Source: Planktomarina sp.
GTDB lineage: Bacteria > Pseudomonadota > Alphaproteobacteria > Rhodobacterales > Rhodobacteraceae
Length of the DNA stretch: 64,000 bases
NCBI GenBank assembly: GCA_020630015.1
Contig: JAHDCF010000001.1
Span: 81,946-145,945 of the forward strand
Reading direction: 5' to 3'
Within the stretch, counting starts at the first letter, position 1. Each line of letters opens with the position of its first letter. Position numbers and translations under genes: made by a program. The notes below the pieces were generated by a model. The model was given only the letters and a program-made list of their open reading frames with translations, searched no databases and was not told where the DNA came from. Shown one piece after another: positions 63,808 through 64,000 of this stretch.

Positions 63808-64000
63808 GTGACCAAAACTTTGTCATCCTTGATTGTTTCGCGCATGACCCACGATCTTGCAAATCCTTTAGGTGCCATCGGTAATGGGATCGAATTACTT
63901 GAAATGACGGATGTGACCGGGCCGGAAATTGCGTTACTGAAAGAGGCCACTCAGGTTGCGCAGGCAAGACTGCGTTTGTTTCGAATTGCCTTTGGGGCCA
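63808..64000 (+). CDS. chpT: Histidine phosphotransferase ChpT (N-terminal part, runs off right edge)
   Basis: From a GTG at 63808 with AAAGGA about 10 nt upstream the visible 64 residues read VTKTLSSLIVSRMTHDLANPLGAIGNGIELLEMTDVTGPEIALLKEATQVAQARLRLFRIAFGA. The HDLANPLGAIGNGIELLE helix is the phosphoacceptor motif of ChpT, which passes phosphate from CckA to CtrA and CpdR. An in-frame stop lies just before the GTG, so it is the earliest possible start. The C-terminal ATPase-like domain is outside the window. Confidence 0.85.
   Translation, partial: MTKTLSSLIVSRMTHDLANPLGAIGNGIELLEMTDVTGPEIALLKEATQVAQARLRLFRIAFGA

Noticed and set aside
63644-63967. Minus-strand ORFs of 107 and 93 residues at the right edge
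   Set aside because: They overlap both the DUF3553 gene and chpT in other frames; the two smaller calls have recognisable family sequences, these do not.

Overview
The window reads as a chromosomal segment of an alphaproteobacterium of the Rhodobacterales (Roseobacter group). Support: a pyrH-frr-uppS-cdsA-dxr-rseP cluster, a single long iscR-nifS-sufB-sufC-sufD-sufS operon with a TTTAGAA-N3-TTCTAAA (Iron-Rhodo-box type) operator, IalB and DUF882 proteins, an olsBA ornithine-lipid pair, GcvT-fused dimethylglycine/sarcosine dehydrogenases, a TRAP transporter, and a ChpT phosphotransferase opposite a DUF3553 gene at the right edge. Base composition looks close to 50% GC by eye (not computed), low for this group. 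Most of the window is core chromosome; I see no insertion sequence, prophage, CRISPR array or integrated element.

Layout. 1-4658 (minus): isoprenoid, phospholipid and translation housekeeping genes. 4740-12796 (plus): miaA, an AraC-type regulator, then a peptide/nickel-type ABC transporter with Tat-exported binding protein, two enlarged permeases and a double ATPase. 12797-21361: lytic transglycosylase, ssb, aroKB, a small membrane protein coupled to an exported helical protein, xerD, a CorC-type CBS protein and a HerA-like ATPase. 21362-26615: a possible small-RNA region, ialB, and a lipid A-type module (KAS, ACP, LpxD) followed by an L,D-transpeptidase. 26910-27611: DUF882 and tRNA-Arg. 27613-36797 (minus): the Fe-S assembly operon, which also carries two YIP1-like membrane proteins and two methyltransferases. 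36962-40627: hydrolase, VIT1/CCC1 transporter, NADP-isocitrate dehydrogenase, SMR pump. 40687-45802: divergent pair of GcvT-fused FAD demethylating dehydrogenases. 45874-51052: MobA-like enzyme, flavin monooxygenase, tRNA-Leu, TRAP transporter dctPQM. 51146-54237: zinc metallopeptidase, YqaA, DsbB, a membrane-anchored LuxR-type regulator with an upstream exported PepSY-like protein. 54474-64000: gyrA, small exported protein, M32 carboxypeptidase, ctaA, trmJ, a ThiE-like protein, olsBA, DUF3553 and the start of chpT.

How it works together. The themes are envelope building (isoprenoid carrier, CDP-DAG, lipid A acylation, ornithine lipid, L,D-transpeptidase, lytic transglycosylase, DsbB), Fe-S assembly under an IscR with only one cysteine, and uptake/oxidation of small nitrogenous compounds (peptide ABC, TRAP, methylated glycine oxidation). 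The genome is tightly packed: many genes overlap by 1-4 nt, and four convergent pairs end in abutting palindromic stop junctions.

I found no clear unknown defence, secondary-metabolite or mobile system. The least explained items are the membrane LuxR regulator with the PepSY-like exported protein and a 17-bp perfect palindrome, the extra segments in both ABC permeases, the methyltransferases inside the suf operon, the candidate small RNAs near 21.4-21.6 kb, and a probable CUG start codon at 16187. All functional calls come from reading motifs; no database search was run.
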